Shown: positions 36,988 through 45,010 of the stretch, one piece after another
Position numbering within the stretch: position 1 is the stretch's first letter
Layout of the letters: the number at the start of each line of letters is the position of its first letter
Source of the DNA: Siccirubricoccus soli
GTDB taxonomy: Bacteria > Pseudomonadota > Alphaproteobacteria > Acetobacterales > Acetobacteraceae
Direction of reading: 5' to 3'
NCBI RefSeq assembly: GCF_024178315.1
Contig: NZ_JAMZIK010000084.1
Coordinates: 1 to 64,000, forward strand
Length of the DNA stretch: 64,000 bases
Made by a program: the position numbers and the translations under genes
Notes under the pieces: model-generated
Seen by the model: only the letters and a program-made list of their open reading frames with translations
Database searches by the model: none
Told to the model about the DNA's origin: nothing

Positions 36988-38162
36988 CCCGGCGCGTCGA
37001 AATGCACGTCGTGGGTGACGAGGCCCGTCGCCGTATCCGGCGGCTCCAGCCACTCCGTCTGGCGCAGCGTCCGCGTCAGGTCGTCGCGCCCCGCCTGCCA
37101 ATGGTCCAGCATGGTATTTGCCGAGAATTCGTAATCCTTGAAGTCCCGGTCGTACTGCGCCCGGCGATAGACGAGCTGGATGAGGTTCACCCGCGCCGGC
37201 GTCAGCTGCCCGGCGATGCGCCGCGCCTCCTCCGAATGCCGCGCCGCCTCCGGCAGCATGGCCAGCAGCTTGTTCATGTCGCAGCGCATGGCCTGCATCC
37301 GGCGGTAGATGTCCGTCACCAGCCGGGTCCGGCTGGAATAGCGGATATCCTTCGCCCGCTCATCGGCCTCGGGCAGGGTCCGGGGCATGACGCCGCGGCT
37401 GCTGAACAGGTCGAGCTGGAACATCAGGCTGGTCGCCGGCGGGCCGACATCCAGCACGTATTGCAGCGGCGTGTTGGAGACGAGGCCGCCATCCCAGTAG
37501 AGCTCGCCCTCGATCATCACCGGGGGGAAGCCGGGCGGCAGGGCGCCGCTTGCCATGATGTGCTCCGGCCCGATCCGCCGCTCTCGGTTGTCGAAATAGA
37601 TGGTGTTGCCGGTGCGGATATTCACCGCGCCGACGGAAAGCCGCACCGGGCCGTGGTTCAGCAGGTCGAAATCCACCAGCTCCAGCAGGGTTTGGCGCAG
37701 CGGCTCCGTGTCATAGAAGCTGACGGCGGTGGGTGTGCTGGCAGGAAGGAAATAGGGCGGGGCGCGGCGCGGCCGGAAGAAGCCCGGCTGCCCGGCCAGC
37801 AGCGCCGTGGCGGCGGCGGTGAGGTTGGCAAGGTTCCGCGCCGCTTCCAGCGGCGGCAGCCAGGGGAAATGCACGCGGGAGGTGACGCGGCGCCAGAATT
37901 CCCGGATCCGCGCCACCCGGTCCTCCGGCCGGTTGCCGGCGATCAGCGCGGCGTTGACGGCGCCGATGGAGATTCCTGCCACCCAGTCCGGCAGGAAGGG
38001 CGTCTCCGCCAGCACCTCATAGACGCCGCCCTGGTAGGAGCCGAGGGCACCGCCGCCCTGGAGCAGCAGCACCACCTCGTCATACTGCGCCCTGGCGCGC
38101 TGCCAAGCGGCGGCGCAGGCGGCTTCCGGCGAGCCTCGCCGGGATCCGGTCTCATCCAGCAT
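36984..38162 (-). CDS. patatin-like phospholipase with DUF3734 C-terminus
   Basis: 392 residues from ATG at 38162. Oxyanion loop GGGALGSYQGG (36-46), nucleophile motif G-I-S-I-G (Ser65), and DGGLVSN holding the second member of the Ser-Asp dyad. Residues after about 230 (FQLDLFSSRGVMPRTLPEADERAKDIRYSSRT) match DUF3734, often fused to bacterial patatins. No signal peptide. Likely a lipid acyl hydrolase in the cytoplasm or at the membrane. A long frame continues upstream over the intergenic region without homology. Confidence 0.92.
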   Translation of the reverse strand: MLDETGSRRGSPEAACAAAWQRARAQYDEVVLLLQGGGALGSYQGGVYEVLAETPFLPDWVAGISIGAVNAALIAGNRPEDRVARIREFWRRVTSRVHFPWLPPLEAARNLANLTAAATALLAGQPGFFRPRRAPPYFLPASTPTAVSFYDTEPLRQTLLELVDFDLLNHGPVRLSVGAVNIRTGNTIYFDNRERRIGPEHIMASGALPPGFPPVMIEGELYWDGGLVSNTPLQYVLDVGPPATSLMFQLDLFSSRGVMPRTLPEADERAKDIRYSSRTRLVTDIYRRMQAMRCDMNKLLAMLPEAARHSEEARRIAGQLTPARVNLIQLVYRRAQYDRDFKDYEFSANTMLDHWQAGRDDLTRTLRQTEWLEPPDTATGLVTHDVHFDAPG

Positions 38163-38397
38163 GCGGCATCCTTCGCAGCGGGAGCGGCGCCCGGCCCGGC
38201 GGACCCGCCGGCCCGGCACGCGCTGCTCCCCGGGGGAGTGTCGTCCGTGGCGAGGTCCGGCAGGGCGTCGCCGCGGCGGCGCATCCTGCCCCCGGCCGCC
38301 CCGCAAGGCCAGCGCGGCCTGCACCGGCACGCAGGCGGAACGCCGCGCAACCTGCCCGGCCACGGCCCCGTTCCGCCGCGGGACGGGAGAGCACGCC

Positions 38398-39267
38398 ATG
38401 CCGGACGAGAAGACCCCACAGCCGAAGCAGCGCCAGGAGCGCCAGCCGGGCCGCGAGGCGGAGATGGACCCGCAGCCCCGGGACCGCATGGAAGCCTGGC
38501 ACGGCAGCGGCAAGCTTAGCGGCAAGGCGGCCCTCATCAGCGGCGGCGACAGCGGCATCGGCCGCGCCGTGGCGATCGGCTTCGCCAAGGAAGGCGCCGA
38601 TGTCGTCATCCTCTACAAGGACGAGACGAAGGATGCCGAGGAAACGCGCCGCCTGGTGGAGGCCACGGGGCGGCGCTGCCGGACCATCCCCGGCGATATC
38701 GGCGACCCCGAATTCTGCCGCCAGGCGGTCGAGGAGGCGCAGCGCTTCCTCGGCGGCCGCATCGACATCCTGGTGAACAACGCCGCGGAGCAGCATGTCT
38801 GCGAGGATTTCGCCGAGATCCCGGAGACGCAGGTGGAGCGCACCTTCCGCACCAACATCCTCGGCATGTTCTGGCTGACCAAGGCGGTGCTGCAGCACAT
38901 GCCGGAGGGCGGGGCGATCATCAACACCACCTCCATCACCGCCTACAAGGGCAGCCCGATGCTGGTCGACTATGCCAGCACCAAGGGGGCCATCCTTGCC
39001 TTCACCCGCAGCCTGTCCCAGGCGCTGTACCAGCAGCGGAAGATCCGGGTGAATGCGGTGGCGCCGGGGCCGATCTGGACGCCGCTGATCCCGGCCAGCT
39101 TCGACGAGGAGAAGACGGCGAAGCACGGCGAGAGCAGCGGCATGGGCCGTGCCGGCCAGCCGGATGAATGCGCGCCGAGCTACATCTTCCTCGCTGCCGA
39201 GAGCGACAGCAGCTACATCAACGGCCAGGTGCTGCACCCGAATGGCGGCACGGTGGTGAACGGGTAG
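38398..39267 (+). CDS. short-chain dehydrogenase/reductase, YghA/YhxC-type
   Basis: 289 residues from ATG at 38398. A charged, Gln/Pro-rich N-terminal extension (about 45 residues) precedes the SDR core: SGGDSGIGRAV (cofactor loop), DILVNNAAEQHV, and the catalytic Ser-Tyr-Lys set as NTTSITAY followed by YASTKGA. The extension and ending SSYINGQVLHPNGG match general-stress SDRs of the YhxC/YghA type. NAD(P)H-linked; substrate unknown. Its TAG stop lies in the first bases of a family A repeat. It is divergent from patatin; the 235-base gap shows only GC-rich dyads. Confidence 0.9.
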   Translation: MPDEKTPQPKQRQERQPGREAEMDPQPRDRMEAWHGSGKLSGKAALISGGDSGIGRAVAIGFAKEGADVVILYKDETKDAEETRRLVEATGRRCRTIPGDIGDPEFCRQAVEEAQRFLGGRIDILVNNAAEQHVCEDFAEIPETQVERTFRTNILGMFWLTKAVLQHMPEGGAIINTTSITAYKGSPMLVDYASTKGAILAFTRSLSQALYQQRKIRVNAVAPGPIWTPLIPASFDEEKTAKHGESSGMGRAGQPDECAPSYIFLAAESDSSYINGQVLHPNGGTVVNG

Positions 39268-39392
39268 AGCGACATCCGATCAGGCCGACCCGCCTGGTCG
39301 GATGTCTTGCCTGAAAAATCCGAGTCCTGGAGCAGCTTGTCCCTCAACCCGATGGATCCCGCCGCGATCCCTGGGGTCGCAGGCTGCTTCAG
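39265..39392. repeat. two-palindrome interspersed repeat, family A copy 4
   Basis: First palindrome: 15-bp stem, 39271-39285 with 39292-39306, with a single G-T-type mismatch. Spacer TTGCCTGAAAAATCCGAG resembles that of copy 3. The second palindrome is degenerate (outer GAGCAGC/GGCTGCT). It begins with TAGAGC, and that TAG is the SDR stop codon. Confidence 0.78.
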
Positions 39393-39477
39393 GGCCGCGG
39401 ATCGCGCGCAGGAGAGCTTCGCCGGACGGTCCCGCGCAGGCCGCCGGCCAGGGGCGCGGTGTTCGGAGGCGGGGGCC

Positions 39478-40896
39478 TCACGCCCTGGCGGCGGGCCGGG
39501 CCAGCCAGGCTGCCCAGGCCGCCATGGGGAAGACCACCATGGTCCGCGCCATCCAGGCGGTGTGCAGCAGGGTGTGGTTCAGGAAGAGCACATACCAGCC
39601 CAGCACGGCGAGGCAGGCCGCCACGGCCCACCACAGGCGGGGAGACACGCCCCGCCGCAGCCCGGCGCCGAGCCGCCAGGCGAGCAGGCCCACACTGCCC
39701 GCCAGCAGCACGAGGCCGGCACCCCAGGCGACGGTGCCGCCGAGGCCAAGCCGCCAGGCGCCGGCCCCGAGCACGAAGGCGAAATAGCCGAGCCGCACCG
39801 CGACATAGGGCAGCCGCCACCAGGGCTCGGCATCCAGCCGCGCGACGTCGAAGCCGAGGGCGGCCAGGCGCTCCGCCTCCCGTGGCGACATTTCCGGAAC
39901 CACCGGGCCGTAGACGCGGTGCAGCAGCCCACCGCCCTCCGCTGCCGGCGCCACATCGGCGAAGAGCAGCGTGCCGACCGCCAGCTTGGCGGCAATGGGC
40001 AGGAGAACGCCGAGGCCGAAGCAGGCGAGGTCGCGCCCCACCGCCCGCCAGCCCGGCGGGTCAGGCTGGGCCGCGGCGGCGAGCAGGATCAGCGCCACCG
40101 CCAGCGGCCACTGGCCGGTGAGGAATTCCAGGATGGTGACGGCAGCGCCCAGCGTGCCCAGCAGCAGCCCGCGTATGGCCGGCCGCGGCGGGGCGAAATA
40201 GAGCGCCCAGAGCAGCACCGCCAGCGGCAGGTCGGACAGCGCGTGGCTCCAGTAGCGGCCGAACATCGGCAGCGCATGGAAGGCCAGCAGGCAGAGCGCA
40301 TAGCCGGCGAAGGCCGCGTCCCGCAGGGCTGCCGGGGTGCCGCGACGCTGCCGGCTGCGCCAGCCGGCCCAGGCGGCGAGGCCCGCCAGGGCGAGGGCCA
40401 CGGCGGTGGTGACCAGGCGCCGCAACCCCTCCGGCCCGGTCGATGGCAGCAGCAGGGCGGCCAGCACGCGCTGGCCGTGCAGGTAGCGGTCATAGCGCTG
40501 GGCAGGCGGGTCCGGATCGGTGGTCAGCAGCTCCGCCAGCCGCTCGCAGCGCGCCTGGACCGGATCGCCGGCGACCTCGGGCTCCAGCCGCGTCGGGATG
40601 CGGGGAGAGAAGGCATCCCGGGCGAGGTCCTGGCGGGGCAGGGCCAGCATCATGAAGATCAGGCAGTCATTGCTGTCCCAGGCCGGGATGTCGCGGCTGC
40701 CGAGCGGCAGGGTGAAGCTGCCGAGGCTGGCGGAGAATCTGCCCGCGTCCAGGCTGGCGCGGAGGCGTTCCCGCGCCGGTTCGGGGTCCCGCAGGGCGGC
40801 GAGCAGGGAGAGCAGGGCAAAGAGAAGGCTGAGGAGCAACGCACCACCGCCGGCGGCGGCGAGGCTGCCGCCGGTACTGCGCAAGGCCATCCGCAT
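39478..40896 (-). CDS. polytopic membrane protein of unknown function
   Basis: 472 residues (ATG at 40896; 40890 also possible). About nine hydrophobic helices: one at 12-35, then a soluble segment of about 90 residues (including WDSNDCLIFMMLALP), then a series from about residue 160 to the C-terminus. The soluble loop after the first helix and the multi-helix body resemble GT-C-type or polyprenyl-linked sugar transferases in outline, but no catalytic motif is certain. It stands alone between repeat copy 4 and the ygfZ region. Coding use looks normal. Confidence 0.65.
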   Translation of the reverse strand: MRMALRSTGGSLAAAGGGALLLSLLFALLSLLAALRDPEPARERLRASLDAGRFSASLGSFTLPLGSRDIPAWDSNDCLIFMMLALPRQDLARDAFSPRIPTRLEPEVAGDPVQARCERLAELLTTDPDPPAQRYDRYLHGQRVLAALLLPSTGPEGLRRLVTTAVALALAGLAAWAGWRSRQRRGTPAALRDAAFAGYALCLLAFHALPMFGRYWSHALSDLPLAVLLWALYFAPPRPAIRGLLLGTLGAAVTILEFLTGQWPLAVALILLAAAAQPDPPGWRAVGRDLACFGLGVLLPIAAKLAVGTLLFADVAPAAEGGGLLHRVYGPVVPEMSPREAERLAALGFDVARLDAEPWWRLPYVAVRLGYFAFVLGAGAWRLGLGGTVAWGAGLVLLAGSVGLLAWRLGAGLRRGVSPRLWWAVAACLAVLGWYVLFLNHTLLHTAWMARTMVVFPMAAWAAWLARPAARA

Positions 40897-41120
40897 GCTG
40901 GGTCCGCTGGCTGTCGGGCGGCTCCCCTATCGCTGATCCCCGCCGGCAACAAGGGCAGGGGCCGGCCTGCCGCCCGTCCGCTCATACTGTCCGCGAAATG
41001 CTGACCGGTATCGGCCACGGGCGCACGGCCGGTATGTCCTTCATTCAGCCTGGCGCAGCCGCCAGACCAAGCCTGCGCGCGATAGCTGGGCCCGAAGGCG
41101 CGGCGTTTCCGGGCGGGGCA

Positions 41121-41945
41121 TCAGGCCTCGGCGGGGGTGGCCAGCGCCATCCAGCCCGGCGGCCGCGGCGTCAGCGCCGCCTCGCCGCAGACCAGGGGCC
41201 GGCCGTCCAGCGCCTCCAGCCGCAGCAGGGCAATGCCTTCGCCCTCGCGGCCGGAGCGCATCTCCCCAACCTCCGCCCCCGCCGCCAGCACCTTCGTGCC
41301 ATGCGCCGGGACCGGCCCCTCGATCGCCACCTTCACCAGCCGGCGCTTCAGCAGCCCGCGATACTTGGTCCGCGCCGTCAGCTCCTGGCCCATGTAGCAG
41401 CCCTTGGTCCAGGAGATGCCGTGCAGCTCGTCGAAGCCGGCCTCGAGCAGCACGGTCTGCTCCGGCGTCAGATCGCGGCTGCCGGCGGGCAGGCCAAGGG
41501 CGAGGCGGTGACGGTCGTAATGCTCGGCCGTGGCATCGGCCGGCAGCGGGGCGGGGGAGAGGGCGCGCCAGCCGGCCTCGGGCAGGCGCGGGTCGGGGGC
41601 GGCGATGGCGCCCGCCGGCAGCGGCGCCCCGCCCCAGCCGGCGAAGACTGCCAGCTCCGCCGAGGCATCCCGCAGCGCCACCTTGGCGCGGAGCCGGAAG
41701 CGGGACAGGCGCGGCAGCAGCAGCGGGATCTGCGCCGCCTCGGCGTCGAGCAGCAGGCGCTCGCCCTCGGCCAGGATGAAGAAATCCGCCAGCCACTTGC
41801 CCTGCGGCGTCAGCAGGGCGGCGAAGACCGCCCGGCCAGGGGCGGCGGCGGCCACGTCGTTGGAGACGAGGCCCTGGAGGAAGGCCACCCGGTCCTCGCC
41901 GGAGACCTCGATGACACCCCGTTCGGGAAGCGGCGCGATCGGCAT
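41121..41945 (-). CDS. ygfZ: folate-binding protein YgfZ/GcvT-like
   Basis: 274 residues from ATG at 41945 (MPIAPLPERGVIEVSGEDR). The diagnostic motif KGCYMGQE occurs near residue 184, preceded by DRHRLALGLP and GFDELHGISWTKG. YgfZ/IbaG-type proteins use tetrahydrofolate to support iron-sulfur enzyme repair and MiaB activity. A much longer frame continues upstream, over the start of the glycan operon, without homology. It is divergent from the GT9 gene by 97 bases. Confidence 0.93.
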   Translation of the reverse strand: MPIAPLPERGVIEVSGEDRVAFLQGLVSNDVAAAAPGRAVFAALLTPQGKWLADFFILAEGERLLLDAEAAQIPLLLPRLSRFRLRAKVALRDASAELAVFAGWGGAPLPAGAIAAPDPRLPEAGWRALSPAPLPADATAEHYDRHRLALGLPAGSRDLTPEQTVLLEAGFDELHGISWTKGCYMGQELTARTKYRGLLKRRLVKVAIEGPVPAHGTKVLAAGAEVGEMRSGREGEGIALLRLEALDGRPLVCGEAALTPRPPGWMALATPAEA

Positions 41946-42042
41946 GGCAGGAAGGTGGGCGGTGTGGGGCGCCGGCGCAACGGGCGGGCGTTGCCTGATG
42001 TCCCTCTCGGTCCCGGGCCCGCGGCGTGCTAGAGGCCGCCGG

Positions 42043-42963
42043 GTGCGAATTCTCTTCATCTCCTCCACCCGGATCGGCGATGCGGTGCTGTCCACCGGGC
42101 TGCTGGACCACCTGATCCACCGCCATCCGGGGGCGGAGGTGGTGGTGGCCTGCGGCCCGGCGGCGGAGGGCGTCTTCGCCCGCATGCCGAACCGGGTTCG
42201 CACCATCCTGCTGCGGAAGCATCGCTGGAAGCTGCATTGGCTGCGGCTCTGGCGGCAGGTGGCCGGCACGCGCTGGGACCTGGTGGTCGATCTCCGCGCC
42301 TCCGCCTTCGCCTTCACGGTGTGGGCCGGGCGCCGAGTGGTGATGCGGGGCGGGCGGCATCCGGGGCACCGGCTGGCGCAGCTCGGGGCGCTGCTGGGCC
42401 TTGCCCCGCCGCCCCTGCCGGTGGCCTGGACGGCGCCGGAGGACCGGGCGCGGGCGGCGGCGCTGCTGCCGGGGGGTGGCGCCTGGATCGGCCTCGGCCC
42501 CACCGCCAATTGGGCCGGCAAGGTCTGGCCACCGGAGCGCTTCGTCGCGCTGTTCGAGGCGCTGACGGGGCCGGCGGGGCCGCTGCCGGGGGCGCGGGCC
42601 GCGGTCCTGGGCGGGCCGGGGGCGATGGAGCGGGACATGGCCGCGCCGGTGCTGGCCGCGCTCGGCGGCCGGGCGGTGGATCTGGTCGGGCGGCTAGCCT
42701 TGCCGGAGGCGGCGGCGGTGCTGGCGCGTTGCGCACTCTTCGTCGGGAACGATAGCGGGCTGATGCATCTCTCGGCCGCGGCGGGGACGCCGACGCTCGG
42801 CCTGTTCGGCCCCTCCCGCGTCGAGGAGTACGGGCCTTCCGGGCCGCGCGCGGCGGCGGCGGTGGCGCCGGACTCGCCGGCGCTGGGCAGCATGGCGGGG
42901 CTGACGCTGGAGACGGCGCTGGCGGCGGCGCAGGGGCTGCTGGCGGCGAAGGTGGCGGCATGA
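42043..42963 (+). CDS. glycosyltransferase family 9 (heptosyltransferase-like)
   Basis: 306 residues from GTG at 42043 (VRILFISSTRIGDAVLSTGLL). The N-terminal GDAVLS and C-terminal FVGNDSGLMHLSAAAGTPTLGLFGPS motifs, with GLGPTANWAGKVWPPERF, are those of LPS heptosyltransferases. It acts on the cytoplasmic face, adding a sugar to the LPS core. First gene of a four-gene operon with four-base or one-base overlaps throughout. Confidence 0.9.
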   Translation: MRILFISSTRIGDAVLSTGLLDHLIHRHPGAEVVVACGPAAEGVFARMPNRVRTILLRKHRWKLHWLRLWRQVAGTRWDLVVDLRASAFAFTVWAGRRVVMRGGRHPGHRLAQLGALLGLAPPPLPVAWTAPEDRARAAALLPGGGAWIGLGPTANWAGKVWPPERFVALFEALTGPAGPLPGARAAVLGGPGAMERDMAAPVLAALGGRAVDLVGRLALPEAAAVLARCALFVGNDSGLMHLSAAAGTPTLGLFGPSRVEEYGPSGPRAAAAVAPDSPALGSMAGLTLETALAAAQGLLAAKVAA

Positions 42964-43919
42964 GCCGGGCGGCGGCGGCATCGGCAGGGAACACGGCGCC
43001 CCCGCTGGCCGAGACGCCCAGGCCGCCAGGGGCGTCCCCGATGGGACGGACATCACCCCCGCCCGGGCCCTCCGCTGCCAGCGGGGGAGGCTGCGTGACG
43101 CTCTCGGCCCTGGTCGTGGCACGGAACGAGGAGGCGCGGTTGCCCTCCTGCCTCGCCACCCTCGGCTTCGCCGATGAGATCGTGGTGGTGCTGGACCGCA
43201 CCACGGATGGCTCCGCCGCCATCGCCCGCGCCGCCGGGGCCCGGGTGCTGGAAGGCGCCTGGGAGCTGGAGGGGGCGCGGCGCAATGCCGGGATCGAAGC
43301 CTGCACCGGCGATTGGATCCTCGAAGTCGATGCCGATGAGCATGTGGAGCCGGCCCTCGCCGAGGAGATCCGCCAGGTGATCGCCACCTCCCGCCATGGC
43401 TGGCACACGGTGCGGCTGGACAATTACATCGGCACCAGGCTGGTCCGGCATGGCTGGGCCGGCAGCTTCGGCACCTCCGCCAAGCCGGTGCTGTTCCGCC
43501 GCGGCGCGAAGCGCTGGCGGGACCAGCGGGTGCATCCGGGGCTGGAGCGGCAGGGGAGCGAGGGGCCGCGCCTCGCCCGCGGCGCGCTGGCGCATTACGT
43601 GGACCGCGACATCTCCGACATGCTGCGGCGGCTGGACCGCTACTCCTCGGCCAAGGCGGCGGATCTGCTCGCCTCCGGCAAGATCGGCTCGCTGCCGGCC
43701 AATCTGCGGCGCGGCGTCACCCGTGGCTGGAAATCCTATGTCAGTCGCCGCGGCTACCGGGAGGGTGCCTGGGGCGTGTTGCTGGCGCTCTGCACCGCCG
43801 CCTTTCCCCTGCTTTCCTACCTGAAGGCGCGGCTGGAGCCGGAGCGGCACCGGCCGTTGCAAACCCTGCCCGGCGCCGCCACCTCTGCCGGCATGCCGGA
43901 CGCCGACCCGCCGCCGTGA
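42960..43919 (+). CDS. glycosyltransferase family 2 (WaaE/KdtX-like)
   Basis: 319 residues; the ATG at 42960 overlaps the GT9 stop. The first 40 residues are Ala/Pro/Gly-rich and poorly conserved, so a GTG near 43094 (VTLSALVVARNEE) could also serve. The core ARNEEARLPSCLATLGFADEIVVVLD, NAGIEACTGDWILEVDADEH and WRDQRVHPGLE is that of LPS core beta-1,4-glucosyltransferases (WaaE family). Two C-terminal segments are amphipathic or hydrophobic (VLLALCTAAFPLLSYL). Confidence 0.88.
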   Translation: MSRAAAASAGNTAPPLAETPRPPGASPMGRTSPPPGPSAASGGGCVTLSALVVARNEEARLPSCLATLGFADEIVVVLDRTTDGSAAIARAAGARVLEGAWELEGARRNAGIEACTGDWILEVDADEHVEPALAEEIRQVIATSRHGWHTVRLDNYIGTRLVRHGWAGSFGTSAKPVLFRRGAKRWRDQRVHPGLERQGSEGPRLARGALAHYVDRDISDMLRRLDRYSSAKAADLLASGKIGSLPANLRRGVTRGWKSYVSRRGYREGAWGVLLALCTAAFPLLSYLKARLEPERHRPLQTLPGAATSAGMPDADPPP

Positions 43920-45010
43920 GCGCAACCCTGGACCTGCCGGCGCCCCTGGCGGCGCCGACCGCGCCCTTGCGCATCGCCCATGTCATGGCCGGCGCGGCCA
44001 TGGGCGGCGCCGAGGCCTTCTATGAGCGGCTGGTCGCGGCGCAGCACGCCGCCGGCGAGCAGGTGCTGGCCATCATCCGCGCCGAGCCCGGACGGGCAGC
44101 CCGGCTGCGGGCAGCCGGGCTCGATCCGGTGGAGCTCGGCTTCGGCGGGCCGCTCGACCTGCGGACCGCGCCGCGGCTGCGGACGGCGCTGGAGGCGTTC
44201 CGGCCGCAACTCGTCGTCTCCTGGGCCAACCGGGCCAGCCGCTTCGCCGGGGCGGTGAAGCGGCGGGGCGCGCCCTGGACGCTGATCGGCCGCATGGGCG
44301 GCTATTACGACCTGAAGTACTACCGTGGATGCGACCATGTGGTCGGCAACACCGAGGATCTGCGGCGCTGGATCATGCGGGGCGGGGTGGCGGCGGACCG
44401 TGCCCACTACCTGCCGAATTTCGCCGCCGACCTGGCCGGGGCCGCGCCTGCCGCGCTGCCGGCGCCGCCGGGCGCGCCGAAGCTGCTGGCGCTCGGCCGG
44501 CTGCACCGCAACAAGGGCTTCGACGTGCTCCTGCGGACGCTGCCCATGCTGCCCGGCGTGCATCTCTCGATCGGCGGGGAGGGGCCGGAGCGGGCGGCGC
44601 TGCAATCCCTGGCGGCCGAGCTGGGGGTGGCGGAGCGTGTCGCCTTCCTTGGCTGGCGGCAGGATATCGGCGCGCTGCTGGCGGGCAGCGACATCTTCCT
44701 CTGCCCCTCCCGGCATGAGCCGCTGGGCAATGTGGTGCTGGAGGCCTGGTCGGCCGGGCGGCCGGTGGTCGCGGCGGATGCCGCCGGGCCGGCGGCGCTG
44801 ATCGAGGATGGCCGGACCGGGCTGCTGGTGCCGCGGGAGGCGCCGGCGCCGCTCGCCGCCGCCATCGCCGGGCTGCTGGAGCAGCCGGCGCGCGCCGCGG
44901 CGCTGGCCGCCGCCGGCCGGGCGGAATTCGAGCGCGCCCACGCCGCGCCGGCCGTGCTGGCGCGCTGGCGGGAATTCCTGGCGGCGGTGGCGCTGCGGGA
45001 GGGTGGCTGA
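43916..45010 (+). CDS. glycosyltransferase family 4
   Basis: 364 residues from GTG at 43916, overlapping the previous stop. GT-B fold: RIAHVMAGAAMGGAEAFYERL at the N-terminus, then LLALGRLHRNKGFDVLLRTL, GEGPERAAL, and PSRHEPLGNVVLEAWSAGRPVV with the E-x7-E nucleotide-sugar site. Part of the surface-glycan operon; the donor sugar is not evident. Confidence 0.9.
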   Translation: MSATLDLPAPLAAPTAPLRIAHVMAGAAMGGAEAFYERLVAAQHAAGEQVLAIIRAEPGRAARLRAAGLDPVELGFGGPLDLRTAPRLRTALEAFRPQLVVSWANRASRFAGAVKRRGAPWTLIGRMGGYYDLKYYRGCDHVVGNTEDLRRWIMRGGVAADRAHYLPNFAADLAGAAPAALPAPPGAPKLLALGRLHRNKGFDVLLRTLPMLPGVHLSIGGEGPERAALQSLAAELGVAERVAFLGWRQDIGALLAGSDIFLCPSRHEPLGNVVLEAWSAGRPVVAADAAGPAALIEDGRTGLLVPREAPAPLAAAIAGLLEQPARAAALAAAGRAEFERAHAAPAVLARWREFLAAVALREGG

